In this document: piece after piece, positions 13,301-23,197 of the stretch | How the letters are laid out: the number at the start of each line of letters is the position of its first letter | Numbering within the stretch: the stretch's first letter is position 1 | Assembly (NCBI RefSeq): GCF_017654505.1 | Contig: NC_054538.1 | Span: 59,928,184 to 59,992,183 of the forward strand | Length of the DNA: 64,000 nucleotides | Source of the DNA: Polyodon spathula | Lineage: Eukaryota; Chordata; Actinopteri; Acipenseriformes; Polyodontidae | Direction of reading: 5' to 3' | Made by a program: the position numbers and the translations under genes | Notes under the pieces: model-generated | What the model was told of the DNA's origin: nothing | The model's database searches: none | What the model saw: the letters and a program-made list of their open reading frames with translations, nothing else

Positions 13301-16300
13301 GTAAACATTCTTTAACGCAAAATTGTTCCAGTTCATTCAAATTCCAAGGACTTCTCTTCTCCACAGCCTCCTTTAACTCATACCAAAGATTCTCAATTGG
13401 ATTTAGATTGGGACTTTGACTAGGCCATTCCATAATTTTGATTTTATTCTTTAACCATTCTGAAGTAGATTTTGATATGTGCTTTGGATCGTAGTCATGC
13501 TGGAACGTCCAGTTGCGCTTTAAATCAAGTTTTGTAGCAGAGGGTTTCAGATGATTGGCCAATATCTTTTGGTATGCTGTGAAATCCATTTTGCAATGCA
13601 TTGGAACTAAATTTCCTGTGCCACTAGAGGAAAAACAGCCCCATAGAAGGATATTACCACCTTCATGCGCCATGACAGTAGATGTGTTATTTTCTTTGCA
13701 CGACTCACCAGACTTTTTCCAAACATAACGACCATCAGCGTGACCAAATAGCTCCATTTTTGTTTCATCACTCCACAAAACCTTTGACCAGAACTCATAT
13801 CCATTATTCAAATGCTGTTTTGCAAACTTAATGGCCTGCGACCATTGAGACCTTCACCATGTAATACTCTACCTATGGCTGAAATGGAAACCCCAGTCCC
13901 ACTTGCAGTCAATTCCCTTTGAATATCTTTGGCAGTCAATCTCAGATTGTTATTAACCTTCCTCACAATTCTTCTACTTGTTCTTGGTGACAGAACATTC
14001 TTTCTTCCAGACAGAGTGTTGTGACAGTACCATGAGTCTTGTACTTCTTGATAATAGAAATAATAGTTTAAATTAGTATACTCAAATGCTTGGAAATCTC
14101 CTTGTATCCTTCTCCAGCTTTATGACAATAAATAACTTTCTGCCTAAGGTCTTCAGGTAGCTCTTTTTCACATACTGATTTATTGGTAATGACAGCAGTC
14201 ATCCTATGCCTAACCCTTTTATAATCTCTAAGAAGTTTTGTGGATCATCTATGTGCTCTTTGGTGAACTTCAGACAGGCAGCAGTGTTCTTTTTAGAGAG
14301 CAGTGGTTTCCTCCTGGCTATCCTTCCATGAACACCATTCTTGTTAAGTCTTTTTCTGATAGTTGAGTCATGAACACTCACATTAGCCAAGGCGAGAGTG
14401 GCCTGCAGATTCTTGGATGTTACTCTGAGGTTCTTTGTGACTTCCTTGATAATTTTCTGGTTTGTTTTTGGAGAGATTTTGGTAGGATGACCACTCCTGG
14501 GTAGAGTGACTGTGGTCTTGAACTTTCTCCATTTGTATACTATCTGTCTGACAGTGGATTGGTGGGGCCCACAAATCCTTATAAATGGTTTTGTAACCCT
14601 TTCTAGAATGATGAGCATCAATAACTGTTTTTCTGAGGTCCTCAGAGATTTATTTTGATCGTGGCTTGACGTGTTTCCACACACCTGTATGGTGAAGACT
14701 AAACTCACAAAGTTTCTGATCTTTATCTACCTAATTATTTATCTACCTGTTATTAATTATCCCCTTAATTGAGCTGATAAAACCAGGGGTTCACTTACTT
14801 TTTCACATACCCTGAATCTTATTTACTCATTGTTTGTCTAATTCATACATCATTTTGTTTCAAAAGACATGGAATTGGTTAATATAAACCCTATTGTATA
14901 TTTAAGAAAATACTGGTTTTGAGTCAAGAAGGATATCATGGTAAAACAATGGAATTTCCACAATTATCCCTGGGGTTCACAAATTTTTTCTCGGCACTGT
15001 ATGTTAATCAAAAGAAGAGAAAATTCAGTACTAACTCAAGTGCTTATTTTCAAAACTGTGAAGCCAAAAGAGAAATTATACAATCATAATCAAAAAGACC
15101 AAAATGTTCTCATGAGTCTGGTGTCAGTCTACAGTACCTTGACTCATAATCATCAAGGATTTCTGCCTTTCATCATAACAGGTGTTGGATTTGTGTGTTT
15201 TTCCAACTCCAAACTGTTCAGCAGCTGGTACTGGCTTCTAGCTGTGATATTGCTTTAACATGTTGATCCAGGGTAAAAAACACTTTGGGTTTGCTTTCTT
15301 TATTTTTCCCTTCCATGTTAACTTTTTTTAGCTTTAGACTACAGCACTGTAACTTACAATAGTGTGCACCTTCCTTTTGGTTCAACAAGTTCACATCTTC
15401 CTTTCCGCTTCAAGTTGTTCAAGTTCACATCTGTAGTAATGCAGAAATGGTAATGAGCAAAAGAAAAAATCTTTAGCTGGAAACTTCAATGAAACTGATA
15501 AGCAGAGAGCACGTTCTCCTACAGGTTTGTTTTTATGGATGGGAGTAAGAAAATGTGGTTGCTAGTTGCAGATGACAGGTGGTCACTCTTCACAGATAAT
15601 TTATAATGGAAAAACATTCCGTGGCATCTGCAAGCAGTTGCTTGTGACAGCTGGTCTCTCTTCAGAGGTGGTCACTAAGGCAGGTTTTGCTGTATTTAAC
15701 TTGGAGATATGGAGATTTAATTAAAACAATCTTTAGTGTAGCTGGTTTCTTAGGATGCCCACAGTTAGAGCCATCCAGGGCATTGGGTCAAGAGAACTAC
15801 CAAGACAAGAGTTTTTTCCTTCATTAATTTGCATCCAATTACTTTTTGATGATGCAAAAGGAGGCCTTATTCTTAGGATATCTTATGTTTATGTTGACAG
15901 TAATACACAATGCGTGTTGGTAGAGGTATGGAGGGGAAAAAGAACACAAGGAGTCTGATTATTTTATATAAACAGCATGTTATAAACTAGGAAGAAGTTT
16001 AGTTGACTTTGGAGCACGTAAAGAATCTATTCATTTTAAAACTCTCAAACTGTTTAATGGGTTCAACTTTGAACTTGCCTCAAAATAGGGCCTACGTGAA
16101 GGTTATCCTGTGTCTATAATTCTTTGTTTGTAAAATATGCATGTCCTTCATTTGTTTTTGTGTTTAATTACTGTACACACTGATTATGGTATTTTTGGAG
16201 TGAAACATGTTTGCGTGCAGTCCACTCTGCATATGCCTGTTTTAAAATACAACTTAATTGATAATTGAATTCAGAAAAATCACTGAATTTTTTTTTTCCT

Positions 16301-19300
16301 TTTTTCTAACATGATGCTGAGTCAATGCATCAGATAAGAACTTTTTAATAAATTGTTTTTATTTTTGAAATTCATCCAGAAAGTGATACTCTTTTGGAAT
16401 TGATTAAAAGTCTTTTAATTTTTTTTTTTTTTTTTTTTTATAAGGTACTAGGTCACGCTTTATTTTTAGTTTATTAACTGTTAACAAACATTGTTAATTT
16501 TTAGCTAAGGGTTAGGGTTAGCGTTAGTGTTATGGTTATGGTTAGGGTTAATAAAAACCGGATTTAATTTGCTAAACATTACTACAGTAACAATTTGAAC
16601 CAGTTTCAAGCATATGATCGACTGGGTATTGATCATCCATAGGGCTCTGGTGTTTGAAGTTTTACCTGGCCTAATTATTATTTACTAGCAGTTAACAGAA
16701 AACAAATAATATATCTTAACATGACTATTAGCTGTTTGTTAACAGTTAATAAACACAAAAAAAGGCTCTTAAGATAAAGCATGACCAGGTACTGCACTTA
16801 TCTCATAACAGCACGGTGTGAACTGTACCTCTTTTGCAATAGAATATAGTAAACTGCATCATGAACCACAGATAAGTAGTCTACAGTGTATCTGTTAAAA
16901 TGTAAAATCAGAAATCCTTGACATATTACAGGTGAACTGAAACTATGAAAGCTAAAAAAATCCTGGCAGCTTGCAATAACCACCATAACAGCCTATTCTT
17001 AAGAGAAAATGGTAAAGAAAAAGAAGATATTTACAGACACAGCGGAAATGAAACAAATACTTTTAGACTCTAGAATTACAATGCAATTATGCTTTATAAT
17101 CAGCTTCCCTAAAGTGATTGTGTTATTGCCAGTGTATCTAATGTTAAGCTTCTCTTTTACTAACAGTCATGACAAACTGAAGAAAAAATGATACTGTATG
17201 AGACATATATATCTATATATCTATCTATATATCTATCTATTCTATATATATCTCTCTTATATATATATATAAGATATATATATATATATCTATAGATATA
17301 TATATATATATAGATCTCGTATATATATATATTAATTATTACTTATTAATTTAGTCATCGGCAAATATTATTTTTTATTATTTTCTCCCCAATTTAGTCA
17401 TGTCCACTGTCCTCTGAAGCGTGTGCCGTCAGCCGACCGCTTCTTTACACACTTCAGACTAACCATGCAGTCACCTCAGAGCTACAGCGTCGGAGGACAA
17501 CGCAGCCCTGGGCAGATTACAGGCAAGCCTGCAGGCGCCAGGCCAGACCACAGGGGTCGCTGGTGCGCAGTGAGCTGAGGACACCCTGGCCGACCTGGCC
17601 CTCCCTCCCCCCTGGCGGCGCTCAGCCAATTGAGCGCCACCCCCTAGGAACTCCCGGTCACGGTCGGCAGTGACATAGCCTGGACTCGAACTGGCAATCT
17701 CCGGGCTATAGGGCACATCCGCGCAGAGCGCTTTTACTGGATGCGCCCTCGGGAGCCCCCCTTGAGACATATCTTTCAGATCTTTAAAGGATGTACATGA
17801 AAAGGTGCTCAGTCTTGTAATTTGTACAGCGAGGACTAACTGAAGAACACCTGAATTTCCATGCTATGTATTTTATCCTGAGTATGATAATAATGGCGCA
17901 GTTGAAAAACTGTTGATAGAAAGTTGATGTATTTATCAATAGCTGCATCTGACTCTGTCAAATTTGCATCTGACTCTATGCATTTAAAAAACCTGTATGC
18001 TTTTTAAAATGCATAGTTTTGTATAAAATATTCACACACACACACACACACAAACAGTAGATTATATGCTATGTTGATATTGTTTCAATCCTACTGCACA
18101 AGTTGTTTTCTGCAATCTAGGAATATTTCTCATTTGTTTGATTGCTGATTAAAATGATGCAAGGGCTACTAAATGTCATTACTGTTGCTCTATATTATTT
18201 TTGTTACTCCATGCTCCATAAAGCTTTGCTTTCCTGTCCCTGTTAATTAAGACTGCTGATTGCCCAAGGTCTAATGTTGCCCTTTGTAATTCTCATTTAT
18301 GTTGCGCACATACATTGACAGTAAATCAAACCATAACAGGGGTGTGCAAAGGTTAAGTTAGTAGGGTTCAAAAAAGAGGATCTGGTATTAAAAAAAAATA
18401 TCCTGTTGATTCTTATACACCATTCCTTATACAAAACATATTTTGTACATATATTTAAAAAGCAAAATGTCCGTTCAGTATTTGAGCTTAGTTATGCAAA
18501 AAGAGATAGTATCACAATTTAACCTTTATATTGTTGGACATTAATTTATGTTTGTCATTATGAGCAATGATATCTCATCTAGACAAGTTTTCGTGCTATT
18601 TGGTATTCTCATGTTTTCCCGAAATCAGACAGACCCATCTTCTGCAGTAAAAGCACTGGCTATAAAAATGTGAAAATCAATTTCTATCAAAGTGGTATTT
18701 TATTTTTGCATTTGCTGTTGCAGTACTACAGGTATTTTACAAAAATGTTAAAACTGCAAGTTTTAATGATACATATTGTGTCTATTTGTGAGTAAAAAAT
18801 ATTAACCAACAAAACATGTCAAAAACATAAATAAAATGTTATTGATGTTTTCTGTGCCTGCAGACACAACTCCGCTGCAAAAGGGTTTTATTGTTTATTC
18901 AATGACTTAAAAAAATAACACACCTACGGTTTACACTGGAGACGTTCTTACCGTAGCGACACCAGCCAAAAGCAGACAGTTCAGCCAGCTCGGGGGAACT
19001 GGACCGTTGTTTATATATGTGGTATATTACATTTCAAGAGAACTGGGAAAAAATAAATGTTCTTTTTTTAAAAGCATGTTTGCAATATGATAGTGCTTTT
19101 AAAACGTGTCATTTCTTTTTGGACAAGGATGTATGGTTACCAAATGTTAAGAAGACAATTGCTTAAACAAACAAAAACAAAAAAAATCACATTTGAGGAA
19201 CATTTTATTAAAAAGTTAGGATATATGGCCCAAAGGCCTTACCAGCCACTTATGCCTTTTACCTTTGGCGAAATGATGGACAGCCTGACCTCTAGTGGAG

Positions 19301-19860
19301 ACCACGTTATAAAACCACTATGCATCTTTACACAATTTGTATGCTCTGGACCAGAAAGACCCCAGTCTTAATCACAGGGTGGTGTTACGGTCAGGACTGT
19401 ATCTGACAGCAGCCAGTGCCTTCCCCCTTAAGTCTCATGGGCACGACATTCACATCCCCCATTTACTGGGCATTTGTATTTCGAGCAGTTTATGGACAAC
19501 AGTAAAATCTTGTAATTAATTGGCATACTTTAATGAAGCTGTTTAATTTATTAGGCTAATCCCACATATGGTAATTCATTAGCAACATCCCGTCAGGTAC
19601 AGAGTGTTTTTCCAGCCTTTGATCAGTGCACTGTCACTCAGTTTCCTTTTAACTTCAAGGGTCTCTTCTAAGAAGTAACCTTAAATTCTAGACTGCAAGC
19701 TAGTGCTGAGAAAAATATAGACATTCTTAGGATATTTAAGCAATACTGTTCGTCTTTGCTTGGTATTATTCTAGATGTATCCTGTACATTAATAAACCTG
19801 CTGAATCTGCAATGATAGCATTGTAAAAACCTGGAGAAGTTTAGATAATATGGATACTTT

Positions 19861-19931
<71 letters not shown>

Positions 19932-20870
19932 CCTCATGGTGATTTGCTAGCTGTTTAAAAAAACAAATGTAATATTTGTACAGTCCCCCTCTCCTTGTTG
20001 TGAGCTTCTTTGCCTATTTTAAATCAGTCTCTGATTCAAGTCTCAGTTTTACACAAACTTTCCTCCCTAACTCAAAATACAGATGGGAACTGTTAAGCTA
20101 ACAAGAGCCTCCATCTACATTATTAGCTTGTATAACCCATGTATGGTGGGTGTATTGGTATATGTTTTAAATATAGATTCATGTATGAAATATATGAAAC
20201 ATGTCAAATATAGCGAACATGAAATTGTCACTAACTTGTGCCAATGGGGAAATTTGACACTGACAAGCTTAACACATTTGAAAATATATGCTAAAGTTAA
20301 TGAAAACAGAAGGAACTTCTGATAGCATTGCTATAGTTACAAATTATTGTTAATTAATAAGTATCTTAATTTTACTGTTACAGCAAAATACCATCAAAGG
20401 GCAAGCTGATTTTGACCATTACGATGGATACGTGTGAAGGGAAGGACAACTTTGTTCGATACCTGGAGCATGTCCAGGCGGTGATCACTGTCAATGCTAC
20501 TAGAAGAGGAGATCTGAACATAAACATGACCTCTCCCATGGGCACAAAATCCATTCTGCTGAGTCGCCGCCCCCGAGATGACGACTCCAAGGTTGGCTTC
20601 GACAAGTGGCCTTTTATGACAACGCACACTTGGGGAGAAGACCCCAGGGGGACCTGGGTCCTGGAGATTGGCTTTGAGGGGACTGCATTGCAGAAAGGGG
20701 TGCTGAAGGAATGGACTCTGATGCTCCATGGAACACAAAGTGCCCCTTACATAGACCAAATAGTGAGAGATTATCGGTCTAAACTGGCCATGTCTAAAAA
20801 GGAGGAGCTGGAGGAAGAACTGGACGAGGCTGTGGAACGAAGCCTGAAGAGTTTGCTGAGCAAGAACTAG
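312..20870 (+). CDS. PCSK2: PCSK2, proprotein convertase 2 (gene-level entry, last four coding exons; 5' part outside window)
   Basis: Joined exons 312-527, 4928-5028, 8100-8327 and 20384-20870 give 343 codons plus TAG. Known role: a subtilisin/kexin-type serine endoprotease of neuroendocrine secretory granules that cuts prohormones (proinsulin, proglucagon, POMC) after dibasic sites, helped by 7B2. Seen here: the end of the catalytic domain, the whole P domain and the C-terminal acidic/amphipathic helix. Counting back from the human length of 638, the oxyanion-hole Asp falls at residue 310, the catalytic Ser at 384 and the P-domain NAT sequon at 514, all as known for PC2, so no net insertion or deletion exists. 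All introns obey GT-AG and phases match. The catalytic Asp and His (human 167 and 208) lie upstream of the window. Furin and PC1 are ruled out by the Asp in the oxyanion hole. Confidence 0.97.
724..807. repeat. (AT)n microsatellite
   Basis: About 84 bp of near-pure AT dinucleotide. Confidence 0.95.
2757..2810 (+). repeat. Dispersed repeat copy 1
   Basis: The segment attgcacctgta...aaatctca.agtgtaccgctttca.tgtgac recurs in diverged form at 6380-6425, in a different PCSK2 intron. The family is unknown to me; the similarity covers about 50 bp. Confidence 0.45.
4928..5028 (+). CDS. PCSK2: PCSK2 coding exon (catalytic serine exon)
   Basis: The exon starts after ttgaag and ends before gtatgt. It is 101 nt and leaves two bases of a split Asn codon. 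It carries the subtilase motif HSGTSAAAP, with the nucleophile Ser codon at 4976-4978 (residue 384 by human numbering). An N-C-T glycosylation sequon has its Asn codon at 4949-4951 (residue 375). Frame joins the previous exon in phase 0 and the next in phase 2. Confidence 0.97.
6380..6425 (+). repeat. Dispersed repeat copy 2
   Basis: Diverged partner of 2757-2810 in the same orientation. It keeps attgcacctgta, aatctcac, agtataccactttcagtgtgac. Confidence 0.45.
7341..7408 (+). repeat. Perfect 34-bp tandem duplication
   Basis: Two identical 34-bp units, 7341-7374 and 7375-7408, starting gatgtttatttttcctgtat. No difference between copies suggests a recent duplication. Confidence 0.95.
8100..8327 (+). 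CDS. PCSK2: PCSK2 coding exon (end of catalytic domain, start of P domain)
   Basis: Acceptor ...tttacag is followed by 228 nt and donor gtaagt at 8328. The first base completes the split Asn codon; the last two bases begin a His codon. The translation includes [19 protein letters not shown], the [20 protein letters not shown] linker to the P domain and the [12 protein letters not shown] segment. Reading on past the donor gives an immediate stop, which supports the splice site. The end of this exon (SIQETQ region) differs most from mammals. Confidence 0.96.
8879..8940. repeat. (AAT)n microsatellite
   Basis: About 62 bp of ATA/AAT trinucleotide. Similar runs lie at 9783-9837 and 10319-10352. 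Confidence 0.95.
9103..11218 (+). mobile_element. Candidate non-autonomous piggyBac-like element
   Basis: Both ends are TTAA (9103-9106 and 11215-11218), the piggyBac target. The reading inward from the left is TTAACCTCTTGCGCCCCC. The right end, reverse complemented, reads TTAACCTGTTAAACCCCC, so about 14 of 18 bases pair. Near 9613-9767 a short frame ([13 protein letters not shown], then after a stop [20 protein letters not shown]) resembles an acidic transposase N-terminus and stops at a gtaagt. No catalytic domain is present. The ends could be chance in AT-rich DNA. Confidence 0.35.
9783..9837. repeat. (TTA)n microsatellite
   Basis: About 55 bp of TTA repeats inside the candidate piggyBac-like element. 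Confidence 0.9.
11390..12880 (+). mobile_element. Tc1-like DNA transposon, decayed
   Basis: Inner ends pair as inverted repeats: ttgcataagtattcaacccc near 11500-11520 against ggggctgaatacttatgcaa near 12666-12686. The region between encodes a broken Tc1 transposase in the same orientation. The outer limits are approximate. An outer copy of gctgaatacttctgcaaac at 12858-12877 probably marks the right end. Confidence 0.75.
11695..12675 (+). pseudogene. Tc1-like transposase pseudogene
   Basis: A start-like ATG at 11695 is followed within six codons by TAG. The helix-turn-helix part reads [20 protein letters not shown] then [16 protein letters not shown]. It continues in another frame ([21 protein letters not shown]), and later in others ([19 protein letters not shown]). 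The C-terminal [17 protein letters not shown] block shows Asn where the second catalytic Asp is expected. Several frameshifts and stops make it inactive. Confidence 0.85.
13173..14205 (-). pseudogene. Tc1-like transposase, near full length but frameshifted (element B)
   Basis: The start is the ATG near 14203 ([20 protein letters not shown] then [20 protein letters not shown]). Diverged frames follow ([34 protein letters not shown]). A clean 212-residue frame from 13811 to 13173 holds the catalytic half: LWSDETK (first Asp), QHDYDPKH (second Asp), [10 protein letters not shown] (Glu). There are 33 residues between the second Asp and the Glu, against 34 in typical Tc1. Frameshifts between the halves make it non-functional as read. 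Confidence 0.82.
14199..14708 (-). pseudogene. Tc1-like transposase, N-terminal half only (element A)
   Basis: The 169-residue frame contains the second DNA-binding helix-turn-helix ([20 protein letters not shown]), the GRPxK-like hinge [11 protein letters not shown], and [20 protein letters not shown]. It reaches the [13 protein letters not shown] segment that normally precedes the first catalytic Asp, then ends in unrelated residues. The entire DDE catalytic core is absent. Confidence 0.8.
15002..16440. other. Intron stretch without recognised features
   Basis: AT-rich intron DNA with T-runs near 16290 and 16421-16439. No motif, long frame or terminal repeat was recognised. Confidence 0.5.
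16443..16794. mobile_element. Fold-back MITE with degenerate TTAGGG-like core
   Basis: The ends form an inverted repeat: GTACTAGGTCACGCTTTAT at left pairs with GTACCTGGTCATGCTTTAT (right end reverse complemented). Each is followed inward by a shared TTTATTAACTGTTAACAAACA (21 bases, here in two parts: TTTATTAACTG and TTAACAAACA). The core at 16506-16550 is a degenerate GGTTAG array. No coding capacity. Length of about 350 bp fits a MITE; the superfamily is undetermined. Confidence 0.65.
17206..17335. repeat. (AT)/(ATCT) microsatellite, tail of the SINE
   Basis: Mixed AT and ATCT repeats lie at the 3' tail side of the minus-strand SINE and inside its target-site duplication. Confidence 0.85.
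17346..17762 (-). mobile_element. tRNA-derived SINE (copy 1)
   Basis: On the minus strand a tRNA-like head starts GGGGGGCTCCCGAGGGCGCA near 17762. A pol III B box (AGTTCGAGTCC) lies at 17692-17682. A GC-rich body and a tail ACTAAATTGGGGAGAAAATA follow. The sequence is flanked by a 10-bp direct repeat TGAGACATAT (17199-17208 and 17763-17772), the target-site duplication. It shares head, body and tail with the copy at 50637-51118. The GC content stands out sharply from the intron. Confidence 0.85.
17773..19860. other. Intron stretch without recognised features
   Basis: A short (CA)n run lies at 18031-18052. A run at about 19085-19500 reads as several interrupted frames (for example [15 protein letters not shown]) that I cannot assign. 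Nothing else recognised. Confidence 0.45.
19861..19929. repeat. (AT)n microsatellite
   Basis: About 69 bp of AT repeats. Confidence 0.95.
20384..20870 (+). CDS. PCSK2: PCSK2 terminal coding exon (P domain and C-terminal helix)
   Basis: Acceptor ...ctgttacag is followed by 484 coding nt and TAG at 20868-20870. It encodes most of the P (homo B) domain. Two N-glycosylation sequons are visible: NAT, with its Asn codon at 20493-20495, and NMT shortly after. The RRGD element (codons about 20502-20513) is the RGD-type motif conserved in convertases. The protein ends in an acidic/basic amphipathic helix ([17 protein letters not shown]), associated in PC2 with sorting to granules. Base composition is clearly richer in G+C than the flanking intron. 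Confidence 0.97.
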
Positions 20871-21397
20871 CCCTCTTGTCATCTGCATGTCGGTCTGTTT
20901 CATAAACTTCACACGCTTTCAGTCTTGGTTCTACCCTCCTTCCTGTGTTTACTAGCCCTAATATACAATTAATGTTTCTTGTGGTCAGATAATCACAATT
21001 TGTAATTTAGCTTTTTTTTTTCTTTTTACTCTTTAGTATATGCTGTTATTATATTTTGGTTTTGGTTCCCTGCCCTAAACCTACTACTTGTGTGTACAGT
21101 TTATGTACATGATTTTGTGTCATACTACTTAAAGGTTAATATCTTGCAAACAAAGCAGTGCCATTTTTTTCCCATTATATTTTTGAGATAAATATTGTTT
21201 ATATAAAAAATTTCGAATTGTGTGGTCAACTTACAGCCACTGGTTTTGATCATGTTTCTTTAAAGAGTACATTACAAAACAATTAGGTGCAGATGAAGTA
21301 GACTAATTGGAAAGAAACATTTGCTTATGAGAATACTTGATCAAAGTATTTTTGTTGAAAGAGGGAGACTATCTGAGACAATAGCTAGGACTTAGAT

Positions 21398-21399
<2 letters not shown>

Positions 21400-21439
<40 letters not shown>
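21400..21439. repeat. (GA)n microsatellite in the PCSK2 3' UTR region
   Basis: 40 bp of pure AG dinucleotide. Confidence 0.95.
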
Positions 21440-21441
<2 letters not shown>

Positions 21442-22187
21442 CACTGACTTTGTTATTAATAGAACAGCCTGGCCATTTCATGTTTCAATGTAGATTTCAC
21501 ACTGATATTTGCTGTTTTATAAAAAAATTAATGTCAGCTTCTCAAAGCTGTTTACTCCAAATCATCATTAGTTTTTTTTTTTTTTTTTTTTTTAAGAAAA
21601 GGACCTAATAAAATGACCAAACCAGAAATAAAGTGAGGCTTTTCATTCAGGGGCTTGAAAGTAATCTTAAATCGTTTCTTATTAGTTTTGGAATTGTATT
21701 TGGATTTTTTTTTTTTTTTTTCCTTTTGAGAAAACAATTGTGCTGAATACATTTTGGAGTAAATAGGTTTGATTTTCCGCATTCAATGAAAAAAAAAAAC
21801 CTTTAGTTCGACATTCCAATTACAGCACATGTTTTAGGCCACACTAAATTGAAATTATAGCATCAATGTGGCCACAGCAGTGGCAATAGCTGTGGCACAA
21901 TTCTGTTTGAATCTATGCCTACATCAGTACAAGGCATTGTGAAGACCTTGTGAAGTACATGACTGTATCATAATTTATATTGCAAGCCCAGTGGAGTCTG
22001 ATACTAAGTGATTCTTTTGGTTTGAGTGTACTGTAGTTTTACTTAAATCTTGTTGTGGTGCCGTTAAATGTTTAAAAATTCCATGTGATATATATTAGCA
22101 CCAAACCTTGAAATCTTAAAAGAATGAAATATATCTTTTTTGTTACTGTAGTCTTCTTTAGTAAGACAAAGCTTCATCTACATCATC

Positions 22188-22193
22188 AATAAA
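22188..22193 (+). promoter_or_regulatory. Candidate PCSK2 polyadenylation signal AATAAA
   Basis: A canonical AATAAA lies about 1.3 kb past the PCSK2 stop in the sense orientation. A second one is at 22398-22403. Use of either is inferred from sequence only. Confidence 0.4.
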
Positions 22194-22899
22194 TTCTGTT
22201 ATTCCTGCATAATAATTTAGTGAATTTGAAACCATTTTAATGACTTTAATGACCCATGACTTTAAAAGCATTTATTTGATTTCATATCAGTTTATAAGAC
22301 AGAAATGGATGATTTCTTGTTTGAATAGTAACCTGTAAAATCAGAATTTACAAAACTTTCTGACAAATACTGAAATCATTTTTATACTTTTAGCAATAAT
22401 AAATGTCTATCTTTAGAATATTACTAATTTCAGTTATTAATATCATTATAATAAATGATCTTTACAGTACTTTAGAGTACAATTTTCTTTATAGGTACAT
22501 CGTTTTTCATTTGAATGCAAAGGGTGTTTATTGTGATTAAAATGTGTTTTTGCACACATCACTACAATGAGTAAATGAGGTATAATTCTGCCACCTTGTG
22601 TCTGGTATAAGTAAATGCAGCAAAACACTGTGGTGTAAATGAGGGGACTGTTTTTGTTAGTTTGTTTTTTTACAGTATGTCTATCACCACATTCACAAAG
22701 ATTTATCCTGTGAGTTTTGGAAAATTGAATGTAGTTTGATTAAAAAAAAAATTAAAAAGTCTTAAATATAGTAAAACCTTTGAAAAGGACACATTTTCCA
22801 TAATATTTAGGCATGACAGCCCAGATATTTCAGAGTTTAGGTTTTTTGAGTACAGCACTAAATAGACAGGAAAGTATATTTTAATGAATCAAATGTGAT

Positions 22900-23197
22900 T
22901 TTATTAAATCTCTTTAATACACAGCAAAACTGTGTGCAGGTTAATCACTGTAACCCAATTTTGCAAACTGAAAGCTGATTATATACTGTATGGGTCATTC
23001 AATTTCAATCAGTTCAATACTGTCTAACATTTTCCAGGAGAAATTCTATTTAAGATGGGAATCTGTGCTCCATAGCATTACACACGGCATCTTCTTTCCC
23101 CAGGTTTATCAGACAGTAAAGGTCAAATTTCTTAAATGTGAAGCACAACAGCACCTGAAAGTATACAACCACTGTCGCAAAAAGAACAACTGGCAAA
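22900..23197 (-). other. BFSP1: Probable BFSP1 3' UTR
   Basis: About 300 nt follow the stop. The minus-strand hexamer AATAAA at 22905-22900 is the first good poly(A) signal. Further candidates lie downstream (for example 22532-22527). The end is inferred. Confidence 0.45.

Larger units (their letters stand above)
13020..14999 (-). mobile_element. Chimeric pair of Tc1-like elements
   Basis: The high-coordinate end starts CAGTGCCGAGAAAAAA at 14999 next to a TA (15000-15001), a typical Tc1 end. It leads into one transposase N-terminal half, which stops near 14205. There a second, different Tc1 transposase begins at its own ATG and runs to 13173. Its terminal repeat probably lies in 13030-13170. 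The second element's 5' repeat and the first element's 3' half are missing. The low-coordinate limit is approximate. Confidence 0.7.
8328..20383 (+). other. PCSK2 intron of 12.1 kb
   Basis: The last intron is a landing site for mobile DNA: a piggyBac-like candidate (9103-11218), two or three Tc1-like elements (about 11390-14999), a fold-back element with telomere-like core (16443-16794), a reverse-oriented SINE (17346-17762) and several microsatellites. The stretches 15002-16440 and 17773-19860 show nothing I can name. Confidence 0.75.
20871..22450 (+). other. PCSK2: Probable PCSK2 3' UTR with candidate poly(A) signals
   Basis: Non-coding DNA follows the TAG. AATAAA hexamers lie at 21607-21612, 21627-21632, 22188-22193 and 22398-22403. 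A (GA)n run occupies 21400-21439, and T-rich runs lie near 21575 and 21705. The real end cannot be fixed by eye; the 22188 or 22398 signals would give a UTR of about 1.3-1.5 kb. It does not reach the candidate BFSP1 poly(A) signal near 22900. Confidence 0.55.

Noticed and set aside
16506..16550. True interstitial telomere or chromosome-fusion scar
   Set aside because: The GGTTAG array is short and degenerate and lies inside a fold-back element, which explains it better.
20394..20912. 172-residue minus-strand frame opposite the PCSK2 last exon
   Set aside because: Antisense shadow of a conserved exon; no motif of its own.
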